A stretch of DNA of 64,000 bases from Mycolicibacterium sp. P1-5. Its GTDB lineage: Bacteria; Actinomycetota; Actinomycetes; Mycobacteriales; Mycobacteriaceae. The notes under the pieces were generated by a model that did no database searches, was not told where the DNA came from, and saw only the letters and a program-made list of their open reading frames with translations. Position 1 is the first letter of the stretch, and every line of letters starts with the position of its first letter. The stretch covers positions 1-64,000 of the forward strand of contig NZ_NPKT01000012.1 in the NCBI RefSeq assembly GCF_008329565.1. Direction: 5' to 3'. Of this stretch, positions 28,035-36,500 are shown piece by piece. Both the position numbers and the translations under genes were made by a program.

Positions 28035-28423
28035 GGCGCCACCCGACCCTGATCGGCGGGCACGATCTCCTTGCCCAGCGGCACCAGCGAGACGGGGATG
28101 AGTTTGAGATTGGCCAGTGCCAACGGGATGCCGATGATCGTGATCGCCATCGCGGCCGCGCTGACCAGGTGGCCGATGGCCAGCCACAGGCCGAACAGCA
28201 GGATCCAGATCACGTTGCCGATCAGGGCGCCGGGACGTGGGCCGGGCTTTTCGACGACGGTCCGCCCGAACGGCCACAGGGCGTAGTTGGCGATCCGCAG
28301 CGCGGCGAAGCCGAACGGGATGGTGATGATCAGAACGAAACTGACAAGCGCGGCCAGCAGGTAGCCGAGGGCAAGCCACAGCCCGCCGAACAGCAACCAG
28401 ATGACGTTCAGGATCAGGCGCAT
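28031..28423 (-). CDS. YccF domain-containing membrane protein
   Basis: A 130-residue protein made of two similar halves, each with a LILNVIWLLFGGLWLALGYL-like or LIGNVIWILLFGLWLAIGHL helix, followed by a second hydrophobic segment ending in a Phe/Pro-rich IPFGFAALRIANYALWPFG or IPLALANLKLIPVSLVPLG. This internal duplication is the YccF domain. The role of the family is unknown. Its stop overlaps moaA by 4 bases, so it leads a yccF-moaA-moaD transcript. Matches the Rv0870c position. Confidence 0.85.
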   Translation of the reverse strand: MRLILNVIWLLFGGLWLALGYLLAALVSFVLIITIPFGFAALRIANYALWPFGRTVVEKPGPRPGALIGNVIWILLFGLWLAIGHLVSAAAMAITIIGIPLALANLKLIPVSLVPLGKEIVPADQGRVAP

Positions 28424-28571
28424 GTCTCCTCCAGCGGTTTGCCCAGCCTACCGAACTGAACTCAGGTGCTGGGCACACCTGTTCCCGAGTAGGATCACCG
28501 GCACGCGTCCTGCACCGGCGGGACGCTTCGTCATGTTGTCATGAACCCCGTTAGACAAGCAGGTGAGACCA

Positions 28572-28982
28572 GTGCCGACCGGCAAGGTGAAGTGGTACGA
28601 CGCCGAGAAGGGCTTCGGCTTCCTGTCCCAGGAGGAGGGCGAGGACGTCTACGTCCGTGCGTCGGCACTGCCTGAGGGCGTAGAAGGTCTCAAGGCCGGT
28701 CAGAAGGTCGAGTTCGGGGTGGCGTCGGGGCGTCGAGGCCCGCAGGCGTTGAGCGTCAAGCTGATCGATCCGCCGCCGAGCCTGACCCGGACCCGACGTG
28801 AGGCCACGCCCGTCGAGCGCAAGCACACTCCCGACGAATTGCACGGCATGGTCGAGGACATGATCACGCTGCTCGAAGGCGCTGTGCAGCCCGAGCTACG
28901 CAAGGGCCGCTACCCCGACCGCAAGGCCGCCCGGCGGGTGTCCGAAGTCGTCAAGGCCGTTGCGAGGGAACTCGACGCCTAA
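28572..28982 (+). CDS. cspB: Cold-shock protein CspB with C-terminal extension
   Basis: A 136-residue RNA-binding protein. Residues 1-66 are a cold-shock domain with the RNP motifs [11 protein letters not shown] and VYVRASAL. Residues 75-136 form a helical, charged extension ([52 protein letters not shown]) that most small Csps lack but that I recall in mycobacterial CspB (Rv0871). GTG 28572 is chosen because homologues begin [13 protein letters not shown] 28563 is possible. It probably acts as an RNA chaperone. Confidence 0.92.
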   Translation: MPTGKVKWYDAEKGFGFLSQEEGEDVYVRASALPEGVEGLKAGQKVEFGVASGRRGPQALSVKLIDPPPSLTRTRREATPVERKHTPDELHGMVEDMITLLEGAVQPELRKGRYPDRKAARRVSEVVKAVARELDA

Positions 28983-29000
28983 CTGGGTAACACTGGAGTC

Positions 29001-29999
29001 GTGGGTGCCTATGTCGCCGGAGGCGGCGAATTCAATCGCGATACCAACTACATCACCACCCGGATCACGACCGACGGTGCTGACGGCTATCCCGTCGAAC
29101 CCGGCCGCTACCGGCTGATCGTCGCGCGGGCCTGCCCGTGGGCGAACCGGACGATCATCGTGCGCCGCCTGCTGGGCTTAGAGGATGTGCTGTCCATCGG
29201 GTTCTGCGGTCCGACGCACGATGAGCGCAGCTGGACCTTCGACCTCGACCCCGGTGGCGTGGACCCGGTGCTGCAGATTCCACGGCTGCAGGACGCCTAC
29301 TTCGCTCGCTTCCCGGACTACCCCAAGGGCATCACGGTCCCGGCGATCGTCGAAGTGGCCACGGGTCAGGTGGTCACCAACGACTTCGCGCAGATCACCC
29401 TGGACTTCTCCACCGAGTGGACGGCCTACCACCGCGAGGGTGCGCCGCAGCTGTACCCCGAGCCGTTGCGCGACGAGATCGACGAAGTGGCACAACGCAT
29501 TTATACCGAAGTGAACAACGGCGTGTACCGCTGTGGGTTCGCCGGCTCGCAGGAGTCCTACGAACACGCCTACGACCGGCTGTTCGCCGCACTGGACTGG
29601 CTGTCCGATCGGCTGTCCGGCCAGCGTTATCTGGTGGGGGACACCATCACCGAGGCCGACGTGCGGTTGTTCACCACGCTGGCCCGCTTCGATCCCGTCT
29701 ACCACGGTCACTTCAAGTGCAATCGGTCGAAGCTCGCCGAAATGCCGGTGCTGTGGGCCTACGCCCGGGACCTCTTCCAGACGCCGGGATTCGGCGACAC
29801 CACCGACTTCGTTCAGATCAAGCAGCACTACTACATCGTGCATTCGGACATCAATCCCACTCAGATCGTGCCGAAGGGACCCGACCTTTCCAATTGGCTG
29901 ACACCACACGGACGAGAAGCGTTGGGCGGCAGACCGTTCGGTGACGGAACTCCGCCGGGGCCGACTCGCGAGGGTGAACGCGTTCCGGATCAGTTCTAG
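29001..29999 (+). CDS. Xi-class glutathione transferase-like hydroquinone reductase
   Basis: A 332-residue protein of the YqjG/ECM4 (Xi) class, which reduces glutathionyl-hydroquinones. The catalytic Cys45 lies in ARACPWANRTIIVRRLLGL; the family's WTFD, FPDYPKGITVPAIVEV, NDFAQITLDFS and C-terminal NRSKLAEMPVLWAYARDLFQTPGF are all present. Mycobacteria use mycothiol rather than glutathione, so the true thiol partner is uncertain. It begins 18 bases after cspB on the same strand. Confidence 0.88.
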   Translation: MGAYVAGGGEFNRDTNYITTRITTDGADGYPVEPGRYRLIVARACPWANRTIIVRRLLGLEDVLSIGFCGPTHDERSWTFDLDPGGVDPVLQIPRLQDAYFARFPDYPKGITVPAIVEVATGQVVTNDFAQITLDFSTEWTAYHREGAPQLYPEPLRDEIDEVAQRIYTEVNNGVYRCGFAGSQESYEHAYDRLFAALDWLSDRLSGQRYLVGDTITEADVRLFTTLARFDPVYHGHFKCNRSKLAEMPVLWAYARDLFQTPGFGDTTDFVQIKQHYYIVHSDINPTQIVPKGPDLSNWLTPHGREALGGRPFGDGTPPGPTREGERVPDQF

Positions 30000-30003
30000 C
30001 CCG

Positions 30004-30059
30004 CGAACGTCGAGTTGTGGCCGTCGAAGTCGCTCGACTGCCGCAACGAGTCGACGTTC
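30004..30059. repeat. Inverted-repeat end of a degenerate DUF559 cassette (left)
   Basis: CGAACGTCGAGTTGT (30004-30018) matches, inverted, the sequence ACAACTCGACATTCG at 30936-30950 in 14 of 15 positions, with the broken DUF559 gene in between. The left end is also itself hairpin-like: GAACGTCGA (30005-30013) pairs with TCGACGTTC (30051-30059). Confidence 0.6.
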
Positions 30060-30857
30060 ATCGCGCCGGCGCGCCCGCCGCCCGCAATGCGTCGAGGATC
30101 CGGGCCACGGCGACTGCGGGTCGGTGTCGAAGTAGGTCAGCGCTGACGCGGACAATCCGCCAGCCGAGCGCTTCTAAATGTGCCAATCGATCGATATCCC
30201 AGGTTCGCTGAACGGGGTCCGTCCAGTGCTGAGCCCGTCGAATTCGACGCCGACCAGGTATTCCTCCCAGCCCATGTCGACATCAACACCAGGCGGGTCC
30301 GAGTTTCCCACGGTGATTCCGCTCCACCGTCGAAGAGTTCAAGAGCGCGCCGAAGCTGTACGAGTCCGCGCGCGCCACGGTGTCGCTCGACCAACGCCTC
30401 GACGTCGGCGATCTTCAAATCGGTGGCGTGTGCCAGCGCGTCGATGCGAATGATGGTGTTATGCAACCCTTTCCGCCTCCCGAGATCGAACGCAGTGCGG
30501 GCCGGGGTGGTCAGTGTCACACCGCTGTGAACGCAAATCTCGTCGTCCGCCAGCGCGTCGCTGTGCAGGACGATGCCCTTGGCCTTGTCGCGTCGGCTTC
30601 TGTTCAACTCGGCGGGAAGCCAGTCATCGATCCACTTCGTGCGGTACAGCGCTGCGGGCCGAGAGTCCTGCAAGCGTCGCCTGGCGATCGGACCACAGCC
30701 ACGCCGCGACGGCCCGATTGACCGGCGTCAGCGCCTGCTCCTTTGGCAGATACACGTTCCGGTGGATGGCCCTGAAGTTCGTGCGCAGCTGATATCGCGT
30801 CACGGTCCCCGCCGTGAGTGCCTCGCTGGCCAGAAAGGGCCGACAGAGTTCGTCCAT
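30058..30857 (-). pseudogene. DUF559 / AbiEi-like endonuclease-domain gene, broken by several frameshifts
   Basis: Four pieces in shifting minus-strand frames join into one DUF559 protein. From ATG 30857: MDELCRPFLASEALTAG to LAGLSAR; then a +1 shift near 30650 to ALYRTKWIDDWLPAEL through FDGGAESPWETRTRLVLM; then an apparent deletion of about 25 codons plus shift near 30275 to VDMGWEEYLVGVEFDG; then another shift near 30240 to QHWTDPVQRTWDIDRLAHLEALGWRIVRV, ending at TGA 30058-30060. The intact family has a winged-helix AbiEi-like N-terminus and a Vsr-like nuclease end. The gene is clearly dead. Confidence 0.82.
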
Positions 30858-30935
30858 GGCGACACCGTCAGGAGCGAGACCGACAAGAATGATCGAACGT
30901 CGACTAGTTGTCCACAGGACCTACGATTCGGCGCA

Positions 30936-30950
30936 ACAACTCGACATTCG
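30936..30950. repeat. Inverted-repeat end of a degenerate DUF559 cassette (right)
   Basis: ACAACTCGACATTCG is the inverted partner of 30004-30018, with one mismatch. It sits 78 bases upstream of the DUF559 start codon and just before the DUF2771 stop. The two ends enclose about 950 bases. Confidence 0.55.
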
Positions 30951-30958
30951 TCGAACAA

Positions 30959-31450
30959 TTAACTCCAGGCGAGACGGACCGACCACTCGGCGTGCGGGGC
31001 GTCCCTGAGTTCGCCGGTCTGGTCCTGCACCAGGGTGAGCAACTGGACGACCACCCCGGTGAGCCGGCCGCGCTGCGGGTCGACCGTCGGAATCGTCACC
31101 GCCAGTTCGGTATTGGGCCGATAGATCGTTGTCGTCGAGTTGCGGTCGTCCTCGTAGACGCGCAGCAGCTGCCACGGCGCGCGGCCGATGGCGGTCGGCA
31201 CCGACAGCTGGACCGGATAGCGCTCCGTGACCGACAGTTGGCCCTGGCTCTGGGGGTTCTGGCAGTCGTTGAGGTTCACCACGTTGCAGTACACGTACGG
31301 CCCGACGCGCACCGCATGCCCGTGTGAGTACGCGCTGATCTCGGGGAGTTCGGATCCGGTGTCGCGGGTCAACACCCAGGCGCCGACGCCGGCACCGGCC
31401 GACGCCAACACGACGACGACCACCAAAAGCCAACGGAGCAAACGGCTCAC
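30959..31450 (-). CDS. DUF2771 family exported or membrane-anchored protein
   Basis: A 163-residue protein with one N-terminal hydrophobic helix (RLLRWLLVVVVVLASAGAGVGAWVL) that should act as signal or anchor, then an extracytoplasmic domain containing YCNVVNLNDCQ (a probable disulfide pair), an SVPTAIGRAPWQLLRVYED strand and a TLVQDQTGEL segment. This is the DUF2771 pattern (Rv0875c position); function unknown. Its start overlaps the stop of the MFS gene in ATGA, so it is the second gene of that transcript. Confidence 0.82.
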   Translation of the reverse strand: MSRLLRWLLVVVVVLASAGAGVGAWVLTRDTGSELPEISAYSHGHAVRVGPYVYCNVVNLNDCQNPQSQGQLSVTERYPVQLSVPTAIGRAPWQLLRVYEDDRNSTTTIYRPNTELAVTIPTVDPQRGRLTGVVVQLLTLVQDQTGELRDAPHAEWSVRLAWS

Positions 31451-33123
31451 CGGTTGGTCACCGCCGATGCACCCTCCGGTTCGGCCAGCACCGGGCGGTT
31501 ACCACCGAAGCCGGGGATCAGTGAATTACCGCGGTTGCTGACGATGGTCTGGGCCAGGCCGAGGATCAGCAGCGCGCTGATCGCGGTGAAACCGACCCAT
31601 AGTTCGGTGTACACCAGCACCCCGAGCGCGCCGCCCATCACCCAGGCCAGCTGCAGCACCGACTCTGAACGGCCGAACGCCGATGCTCGTGACTCCTCGG
31701 GCAGGTCATCCTGCAGCGACGCATCCAGTGATGCTTTGGCGATCGCGGTCGCGCCCGAAGTGACCAGCGTGGCCACCGCCGCGACGATCAGGTTGCCGGT
31801 GACCGCGGCCACCAAAGCCATCGCGGTCACCGCGATCGTGCACCGCACGACGAGCATCGCGGGCCGGCCCAACCGCATCCGGGCAGCGGTGAAGTTGCCC
31901 GCGAAGTTGCCGATGCCGGCCGCCGCGCCGAGCAGACCCAGCATGCCGAGTTGAACCCAGCCGCTGGCCTGGTGCGCCTTGGCGACGAACGCCGGATACA
32001 GGAACAGGAATCCGACCATCGCCTTGATCGTGCAGTTTCCCCACAGCGAGGTGATGATGTTGCGGCCCAGGGGTTGTCGCGGTGCGCCGGTCTTCGCGGC
32101 CGGCTCGTCGACCCAGCCCAGCGGCCCGTTCTCGCCGTGGTAGGTCAAGGTGGCCGGCACCTCGCCTTCGGTGACCTCCACCCAGCGCGGGATCCGCATC
32201 GACAGCGAGGCGCCCGCCACGGCCACGAAGACCACGACGAACAACGCACCGGGCAACTGGAACAGCGTGGTGAGCAGGTATTCGGCCCCGGCCGCGATAC
32301 CGCCGCCGACGATCGTGCCGCCGATCAAACCGAACATCGTCAGCCGTGAATTCACCCGCACCAGGTCGATCGTCGGCGGCATCACGCGCGGGGTGACCGC
32401 GCTGCGCAGCACGCTGAAGGACTTGGACAGCACCATCATTCCCAACGCACAGGGATAGAGCACCCATGACGGATAGCTGCCGGTGACGCCGTCGTAGTCC
32501 ATGATCAGCACGAACGCCAGCGCGGCGCGAAGGATGAACGACATCGCCAGCGCGGCGCGCCTGCCGTGCTGCACGCGATCGAGTGCCGGTCCGATCAGCG
32601 GCGCGATCACCGCGAACGGCGCGATCGTGATCAGCAGGTAGAGCGCAACCTTGCCCTTGCTCTCGCCGGAGGCGGCGGCGAAGAACAACGTGTTCGCCAG
32701 TGCCACGGCCATCGCCGCGTCCACCGCGAAGTTGGCGACCACCGGCCAGGTCAAAGCGGTCAGACCGGACTTGTCGGCACCGTCGGCCGTGGCCGCGCGG
32801 TGCACCATCGAATACACCTTGGTGCCCATCTCGCGGCTGCGCATCGCGGCGCCACGGCCGCGAGTCACCCGATCCTCGGTGCTCCGCGATCCGGGTGGCG
32901 GCGGACTCAGGTTTTCGGTGCGTTGCTCGCCCAGCGGCGGCAGATACCGGTTGGAGCTGGGCGTCGGATTGGACCGGCGGGTGGCGTCTGAGCGCCGGTA
33001 ACCGTCCCCGTCACTGGGGTAGTTGGCCATGCCGGGGTGTTCCCCGGATGCGCCGGCCGAGTGGCGGCGATCCGTGCCGAACGCCGGATTTGCGCGGGGT
33101 TCGTCACGCCGGCTCTCAGACAC
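31447..33123 (-). CDS. MFS transporter with long disordered N-terminus
   Basis: A 558-residue protein from GTG 33123. The first 120 or so residues are hydrophilic, Arg/Ser/Pro-rich and probably disordered in the cytoplasm; then come about twelve membrane helices (ALTWPVVANFAVDAAMAVALANTLFF onward). A loop includes LIGPALDRVQHGRRAALAMSF, an MFS-like motif A. Rv0876c is the positional match. The substrate is unknown. GTG 33123 is preferred to ATG 33183 because it leaves an 87-base divergent gap to the DUF3027 gene. Confidence 0.82.
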   Translation of the reverse strand: MSESRRDEPRANPAFGTDRRHSAGASGEHPGMANYPSDGDGYRRSDATRRSNPTPSSNRYLPPLGEQRTENLSPPPPGSRSTEDRVTRGRGAAMRSREMGTKVYSMVHRAATADGADKSGLTALTWPVVANFAVDAAMAVALANTLFFAAASGESKGKVALYLLITIAPFAVIAPLIGPALDRVQHGRRAALAMSFILRAALAFVLIMDYDGVTGSYPSWVLYPCALGMMVLSKSFSVLRSAVTPRVMPPTIDLVRVNSRLTMFGLIGGTIVGGGIAAGAEYLLTTLFQLPGALFVVVFVAVAGASLSMRIPRWVEVTEGEVPATLTYHGENGPLGWVDEPAAKTGAPRQPLGRNIITSLWGNCTIKAMVGFLFLYPAFVAKAHQASGWVQLGMLGLLGAAAGIGNFAGNFTAARMRLGRPAMLVVRCTIAVTAMALVAAVTGNLIVAAVATLVTSGATAIAKASLDASLQDDLPEESRASAFGRSESVLQLAWVMGGALGVLVYTELWVGFTAISALLILGLAQTIVSNRGNSLIPGFGGNRPVLAEPEGASAVTNR

Positions 33124-33210
33124 GTCACAATTGTCCCCTATCCCGGCATGCCCGGCGCGCACGTGACCGGTGTGGCTGCACACACAGACCGTGAGGCAAG
33201 ATTGGTGACG

Positions 33211-34089
33211 ATGGACAGCACTCTCGACTCGACAGAAGCCGCGGCACCGGCGTCCACCGACGCGCCCTCAGAGGCGGTTGCCGCCGTACTGAACGGTGCC
33301 GAGGAGCAGGCCCGCCAGGCCATCATCGAGCACAGCGGCGACACGGTGGGCGAATACCTCGGTGTCAGCTTCGAGGACGAGACCGCGGCGACGCACCGCT
33401 TCCTGGCGGATATGCCCGGCTATCAGGGCTGGCAGTGGGCGGTGGTGGTCGCGGCCTACCCCGGCGCCGATCACGCAACGGTCAGCGAGGTTGTGCTGGT
33501 GCCCGGCCCGACCGCGCTGCTGGCCCCGGCCTGGGTGCCGTGGGAGGAGCGCATCAAACCGGGCGACCTGAGCCCTGGTGACCTGCTGGCTCCCGGCCAG
33601 CAAGACCCGCGGCTGGCCCCCGGATACACCGCCACCGGGGACCCCCTGATCGACGACACCGCGTATGAGCTGGGCTTCGGGCGCAGTCAGGTGCTCAGCG
33701 CGCTCGGCCGCGACGAGACCGCGCAGCGCTGGCACGACAGCGACCACGGCCCCGGTTCGCCGATGGCCCGGGCGACCAAGCGGGTGTGCCGCGACTGCGG
33801 CTTCATGGTTCCGCTCGCCGGAGCGCTCGGCGCGATGTTCGGGGTGTGCTGCAACGAGATGTCGGCCGACGCCCACGTCGTCGATTTCGAGTACGGCTGC
33901 GGCGCGCACTCGGACACCCCGCAGCCGGCGGGGACCGGATCGCCGATCTACGACCCGTACGACGACGGTGTGCTCGACGTCGTCGAGGTCCCCGCGACCG
34001 TCGCCGAGACGCCGGACAGCGCCGAGACTCCGGACAGCGCCGACGCTGCCGAAAGCTCGGAGGACCCGGAGTCCGTCGAGCAGGGCTAG
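33211..34089 (+). CDS. DUF3027 family protein
   Basis: A 292-residue protein (GTG 33205 is an equally possible start). The core at about 30-240 is DUF3027: GWQWAVVVAAYPGADHATVSEVVLVPGPTALLAPAWVPW followed by ERIKPGDLSPGDLLAPGQQDPRL, YELGFGRSQVLSALGRDETAQRW, and a Cys-rich C-terminal part (RVCRDCGFMVPL, FGVCCNEMSAD, EYGCGAHSD) that looks like a metal-binding ribbon. The tail is acidic and Ser/Glu/Asp-rich. Found across actinobacteria (Rv0877 position); function unknown. It overlaps the convergent SRPBCC gene by 4 bases. Confidence 0.85.
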   Translation: MDSTLDSTEAAAPASTDAPSEAVAAVLNGAEEQARQAIIEHSGDTVGEYLGVSFEDETAATHRFLADMPGYQGWQWAVVVAAYPGADHATVSEVVLVPGPTALLAPAWVPWEERIKPGDLSPGDLLAPGQQDPRLAPGYTATGDPLIDDTAYELGFGRSQVLSALGRDETAQRWHDSDHGPGSPMARATKRVCRDCGFMVPLAGALGAMFGVCCNEMSADAHVVDFEYGCGAHSDTPQPAGTGSPIYDPYDDGVLDVVEVPATVAETPDSAETPDSADAAESSEDPESVEQG

Positions 34090-34538
34090 CCTTCGGCGGC
34101 GGCCTTGATGCGCGCCAGCGAGGCGTTCATCCCCTCGACCAGTTCCTTCTCGAAGCTGGGCACCCCGCCCATCACCGCGTTGACCGTCATGGTCGAGACT
34201 GCCTTGACGCCGTTCTCGGCGTGGCGGGTCTCCACGACCTTGGTGCCGGTCGCGGTCGGTTCGAGTTCGTAGCTCCAGACGGTGTTGTTGGCATTGACCC
34301 GGAACGCCAGCTTGCGCTCCGGAATCAGTTCGGTGATCGTCGCCGTCGTCGGCCAGAACAGGTTGTTGCGCCGGTTGAGGTTGAAGGTGCGGGTGCCCGG
34401 TTTCACCGCACCGAGTGGCTTCATCAGCCGGCACTGCGGGCTCCACTTGGGCATGTTGCCCAGGTCCGAGAGCAAGCTCCATACCTTCGCGACCGGGGCG
34501 TTGATCTCGATCTCTGCGTGCAACAGCGGCGCTGCCAT
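34086..34538 (-). CDS. SRPBCC family protein
   Basis: A 150-residue helix-grip protein: MAAPLLHAEIEINAPVAKVWSLLSDLGNMPKWSPQC at the start, NTVWSYELEPTATGTKVVETRHAENG in the sheet, and a closing helix with FEKELVEGMNASLARIKAAAEG. It is not a close copy of the triplet at 4.5-7.1 kb. A ligand-binding or lipid-related role is typical but no ligand is known. It lies downstream of the DUF2530 gene on the same strand (23-base gap). Confidence 0.85.
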   Translation of the reverse strand: MAAPLLHAEIEINAPVAKVWSLLSDLGNMPKWSPQCRLMKPLGAVKPGTRTFNLNRRNNLFWPTTATITELIPERKLAFRVNANNTVWSYELEPTATGTKVVETRHAENGVKAVSTMTVNAVMGGVPSFEKELVEGMNASLARIKAAAEG

Positions 34539-34561
34539 GGTTCTCCTTCGTCGTTGACTGG

Positions 34562-34852
34562 TTACTGTCCGCGCGGCCCGAGGCCGGTCTGCGCGCCCCG
34601 CGCCCCGCGCCTGGCTGCGGTGCGCTGCCATAGGAATACCGAGGTGCCGACGACGCCGGTGCCCAGACCGGCGATCGCGATCGGACGCCACGACTCCAGC
34701 GCCGGAACGCTGAACGCCGCGATCGTCGCCAGTGCCCACAGCACGGCGCCGACGATGATCACCGGCCACGGGTCCAGCAACGCCGCGGGGAGCGCCGGAG
34801 GCTCGGGTTCGGCCGTCGGCTCTCGGCTCGGCTCGCGCTGATCGGAAGGCAT
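34562..34852 (-). CDS. DUF2530 family small membrane protein
   Basis: A 96-residue protein with a hydrophilic N-terminus (MPSDQREPSREPTAEPEPPALPAALLDP), two membrane helices (WPVIIVGAVLWALATIAAF and WRPIAIAGLGTGVVGTSVFLWQ), and a basic C-terminus rich in Arg and Gly. This is the DUF2530 pattern and matches the Rv0879c position. Function unknown. It is divergent from the MarR gene. Confidence 0.8.
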   Translation of the reverse strand: MPSDQREPSREPTAEPEPPALPAALLDPWPVIIVGAVLWALATIAAFSVPALESWRPIAIAGLGTGVVGTSVFLWQRTAARRGARGAQTGLGPRGQ

Positions 34853-34954
34853 TGTCGTCCAAGGTAACCGATCGGGTGAGCGGCCCGGTATGCATCCGCC
34901 GCAGTTGGCCGGTTCATCACTGATCGGGTGTGTCGTGTCGTACTGTTTGCGTTT

Positions 34955-35386
34955 GTGTTGGACGCTGACCTGCGGCTTGCGAGTGATTTGTCGTTGGCCG
35001 TCATGCGACTGGCGCGTCAGCTGCGCTTCCGCAGGCCCGAATCGCCGGTCACGCTGTCGCAGTTGTCCGCGTTGGCGACCCTGGCCAAGGACGGGGCGAT
35101 GACGCCCGGGGCGCTGGCCGTCCGCGAGCGGGTTCGGCCGCCGTCGATGACGCGGGTGATCGCATCGCTGGCCGATTTGGGTCTGGTGGCGCGCACGTCG
35201 CATCCCTCCGACGGTCGTCAGGTCCTGGTGGCAGTGTCGGACGCCGGCGCGGCGCTGGTCGACAGTGAGCGCCGGGCCAGCCAGGAGTGGCTGCGCAACC
35301 GGCTGGCCACCCTGGCCGGAGAGGACCGCGACACTCTATTGCGGGCTGCCGACCTGATGACCGTTCTCGTCGACGAAGACGCGTGA
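34955..35386 (+). CDS. MarR family transcriptional regulator
   Basis: A roughly 143-residue winged-helix regulator. [45 protein letters not shown] leads into the DNA-binding part [46 protein letters not shown], with the beta-wing Asp-x-Arg typical of MarR. GTG 34955 is chosen since Rv0880-type homologues begin at the LDxD motif; GTG 34928 and TTG 34958 are alternatives. Its stop overlaps the start of the rRNA methyltransferase-type gene in GTGA. Confidence 0.88.
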   Translation: MLDADLRLASDLSLAVMRLARQLRFRRPESPVTLSQLSALATLAKDGAMTPGALAVRERVRPPSMTRVIASLADLGLVARTSHPSDGRQVLVAVSDAGAALVDSERRASQEWLRNRLATLAGEDRDTLLRAADLMTVLVDEDA

Positions 35387-36213
35387 GCGACAAGGCTTTT
35401 GGCGCGGTAGACGTTGTCGACATCACCGACCCGGCTGATCCCCGAGTCGACGACTTCCGCGACCTGAACAGTGTCGACCGCAGACCGGACCTACCCAGCG
35501 GCAAAGGACTGGTGATCGCTGAGGGCGTGCTGGTCGCTCAGCGAATGATCGCCTCGCGGTTCACTCCGCACGCATTCCTCGGCACCGATCGTCGTCTCGC
35601 CGAACTCGGCGACGATCTCACCGAGGTACAGGCCCCGTTCTATCGCGCGTCGGCCGAGGTGATGGCCGATGTCGTCGGCTTCCACCTCAACCGGGGTGTG
35701 CTTGCCGCGGCCCGGCGGCCGCCGGAGCTGACGCCGGCCGACGTACTCGACGGCGCGCGCACGGTCGCGGTGCTCGAAGGTGTCAACGACCACGAGAACC
35801 TCGGATCGATCTTCCGCAACGCCGCCGGCCTCGGCGTGGATGCGGTGATTTTCGGCTCCGGCTGCGCCGACCCGCTGTACCGGCGCGCGGTGCGCGTGTC
35901 GATGGGCCATGCCCTCCTGGTGCCGTTCGCCCGCGCCCAGCAGTGGCCGGCCGACCTCACCGAGCTGCGCACCCGCGGGTTCCGGCTGCTGGCCATGACA
36001 CCGGATCCGGCGGCGCAGACCCTGGCCGACGCGATGGCCGGTCTGGCGGGGGACAACGTTGCGGTACTGGTCGGCGCGGAGGGTCCCGGCCTGACCGAGA
36101 CTGCGATGCGGGCGAGCGACGTCCGGGTCCGCATCCCGATGTCCCGGGGCACCGATTCGCTGAACGTCGCGACTGCCGCGGCGCTGGCGTTCTACGAGCG
36201 GGTGGCTCGGTAA
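35383..36213 (+). CDS. SpoU/TrmH-family RNA methyltransferase
   Basis: A 276-residue SPOUT enzyme that should 2'-O-methylate ribose in rRNA or tRNA with SAM. An N-terminal substrate-binding domain ([24 protein letters not shown]) precedes the knotted catalytic domain: [26 protein letters not shown] with the catalytic-type Asn/Arg, LVGAEGPGL, and the last motif [25 protein letters not shown] 35383 overlaps the MarR stop by 4 bases. Positional match Rv0881. The target nucleotide cannot be read from the sequence. Confidence 0.92.
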   Translation: MSDKAFGAVDVVDITDPADPRVDDFRDLNSVDRRPDLPSGKGLVIAEGVLVAQRMIASRFTPHAFLGTDRRLAELGDDLTEVQAPFYRASAEVMADVVGFHLNRGVLAAARRPPELTPADVLDGARTVAVLEGVNDHENLGSIFRNAAGLGVDAVIFGSGCADPLYRRAVRVSMGHALLVPFARAQQWPADLTELRTRGFRLLAMTPDPAAQTLADAMAGLAGDNVAVLVGAEGPGLTETAMRASDVRVRIPMSRGTDSLNVATAAALAFYERVAR

Positions 36214-36223
36214 GGTCCCCGTC

Positions 36224-36496
36224 ATGACTGACGAGACCACGCCCTGGGGGACCGGTCTGACGGTGTCGGCGTTCGTCGCCGCGGTCACCGGTGCGGCGAT
36301 CGTGGTGCTCAGCCTCGGCATGATCCGGGTGCACCCGGTGGTGGCAGTCGTGCTCAACCTGATAGCGGTTGGCGGCCTGGCGCCCACGTTGTGGGGCTGG
36401 CGGCGGATTCCGGTACGACGCTGGTTCGTGCTGGGGGCCGGCATCGGCGTCGTCGGAGGTTGGATCACGCTACTGGCGATGGTCGCCAGTCAGTAG
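36224..36496 (+). CDS. DUF2537 family small membrane protein
   Basis: A 90-residue protein with three hydrophobic segments: GLTVSAFVAAVTGAAIVVLSLG, VVAVVLNLIAVGGLAPTLWGW, and FVLGAGIGVVGGWITLLAMVA. This is the DUF2537 pattern and the Rv0882 position. Function unknown. It starts 10 bases after the methyltransferase gene and converges on sepH with a 4-base gap. Confidence 0.8.
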   Translation: MTDETTPWGTGLTVSAFVAAVTGAAIVVLSLGMIRVHPVVAVVLNLIAVGGLAPTLWGWRRIPVRRWFVLGAGIGVVGGWITLLAMVASQ

Positions 36497-36500
36497 TGCG

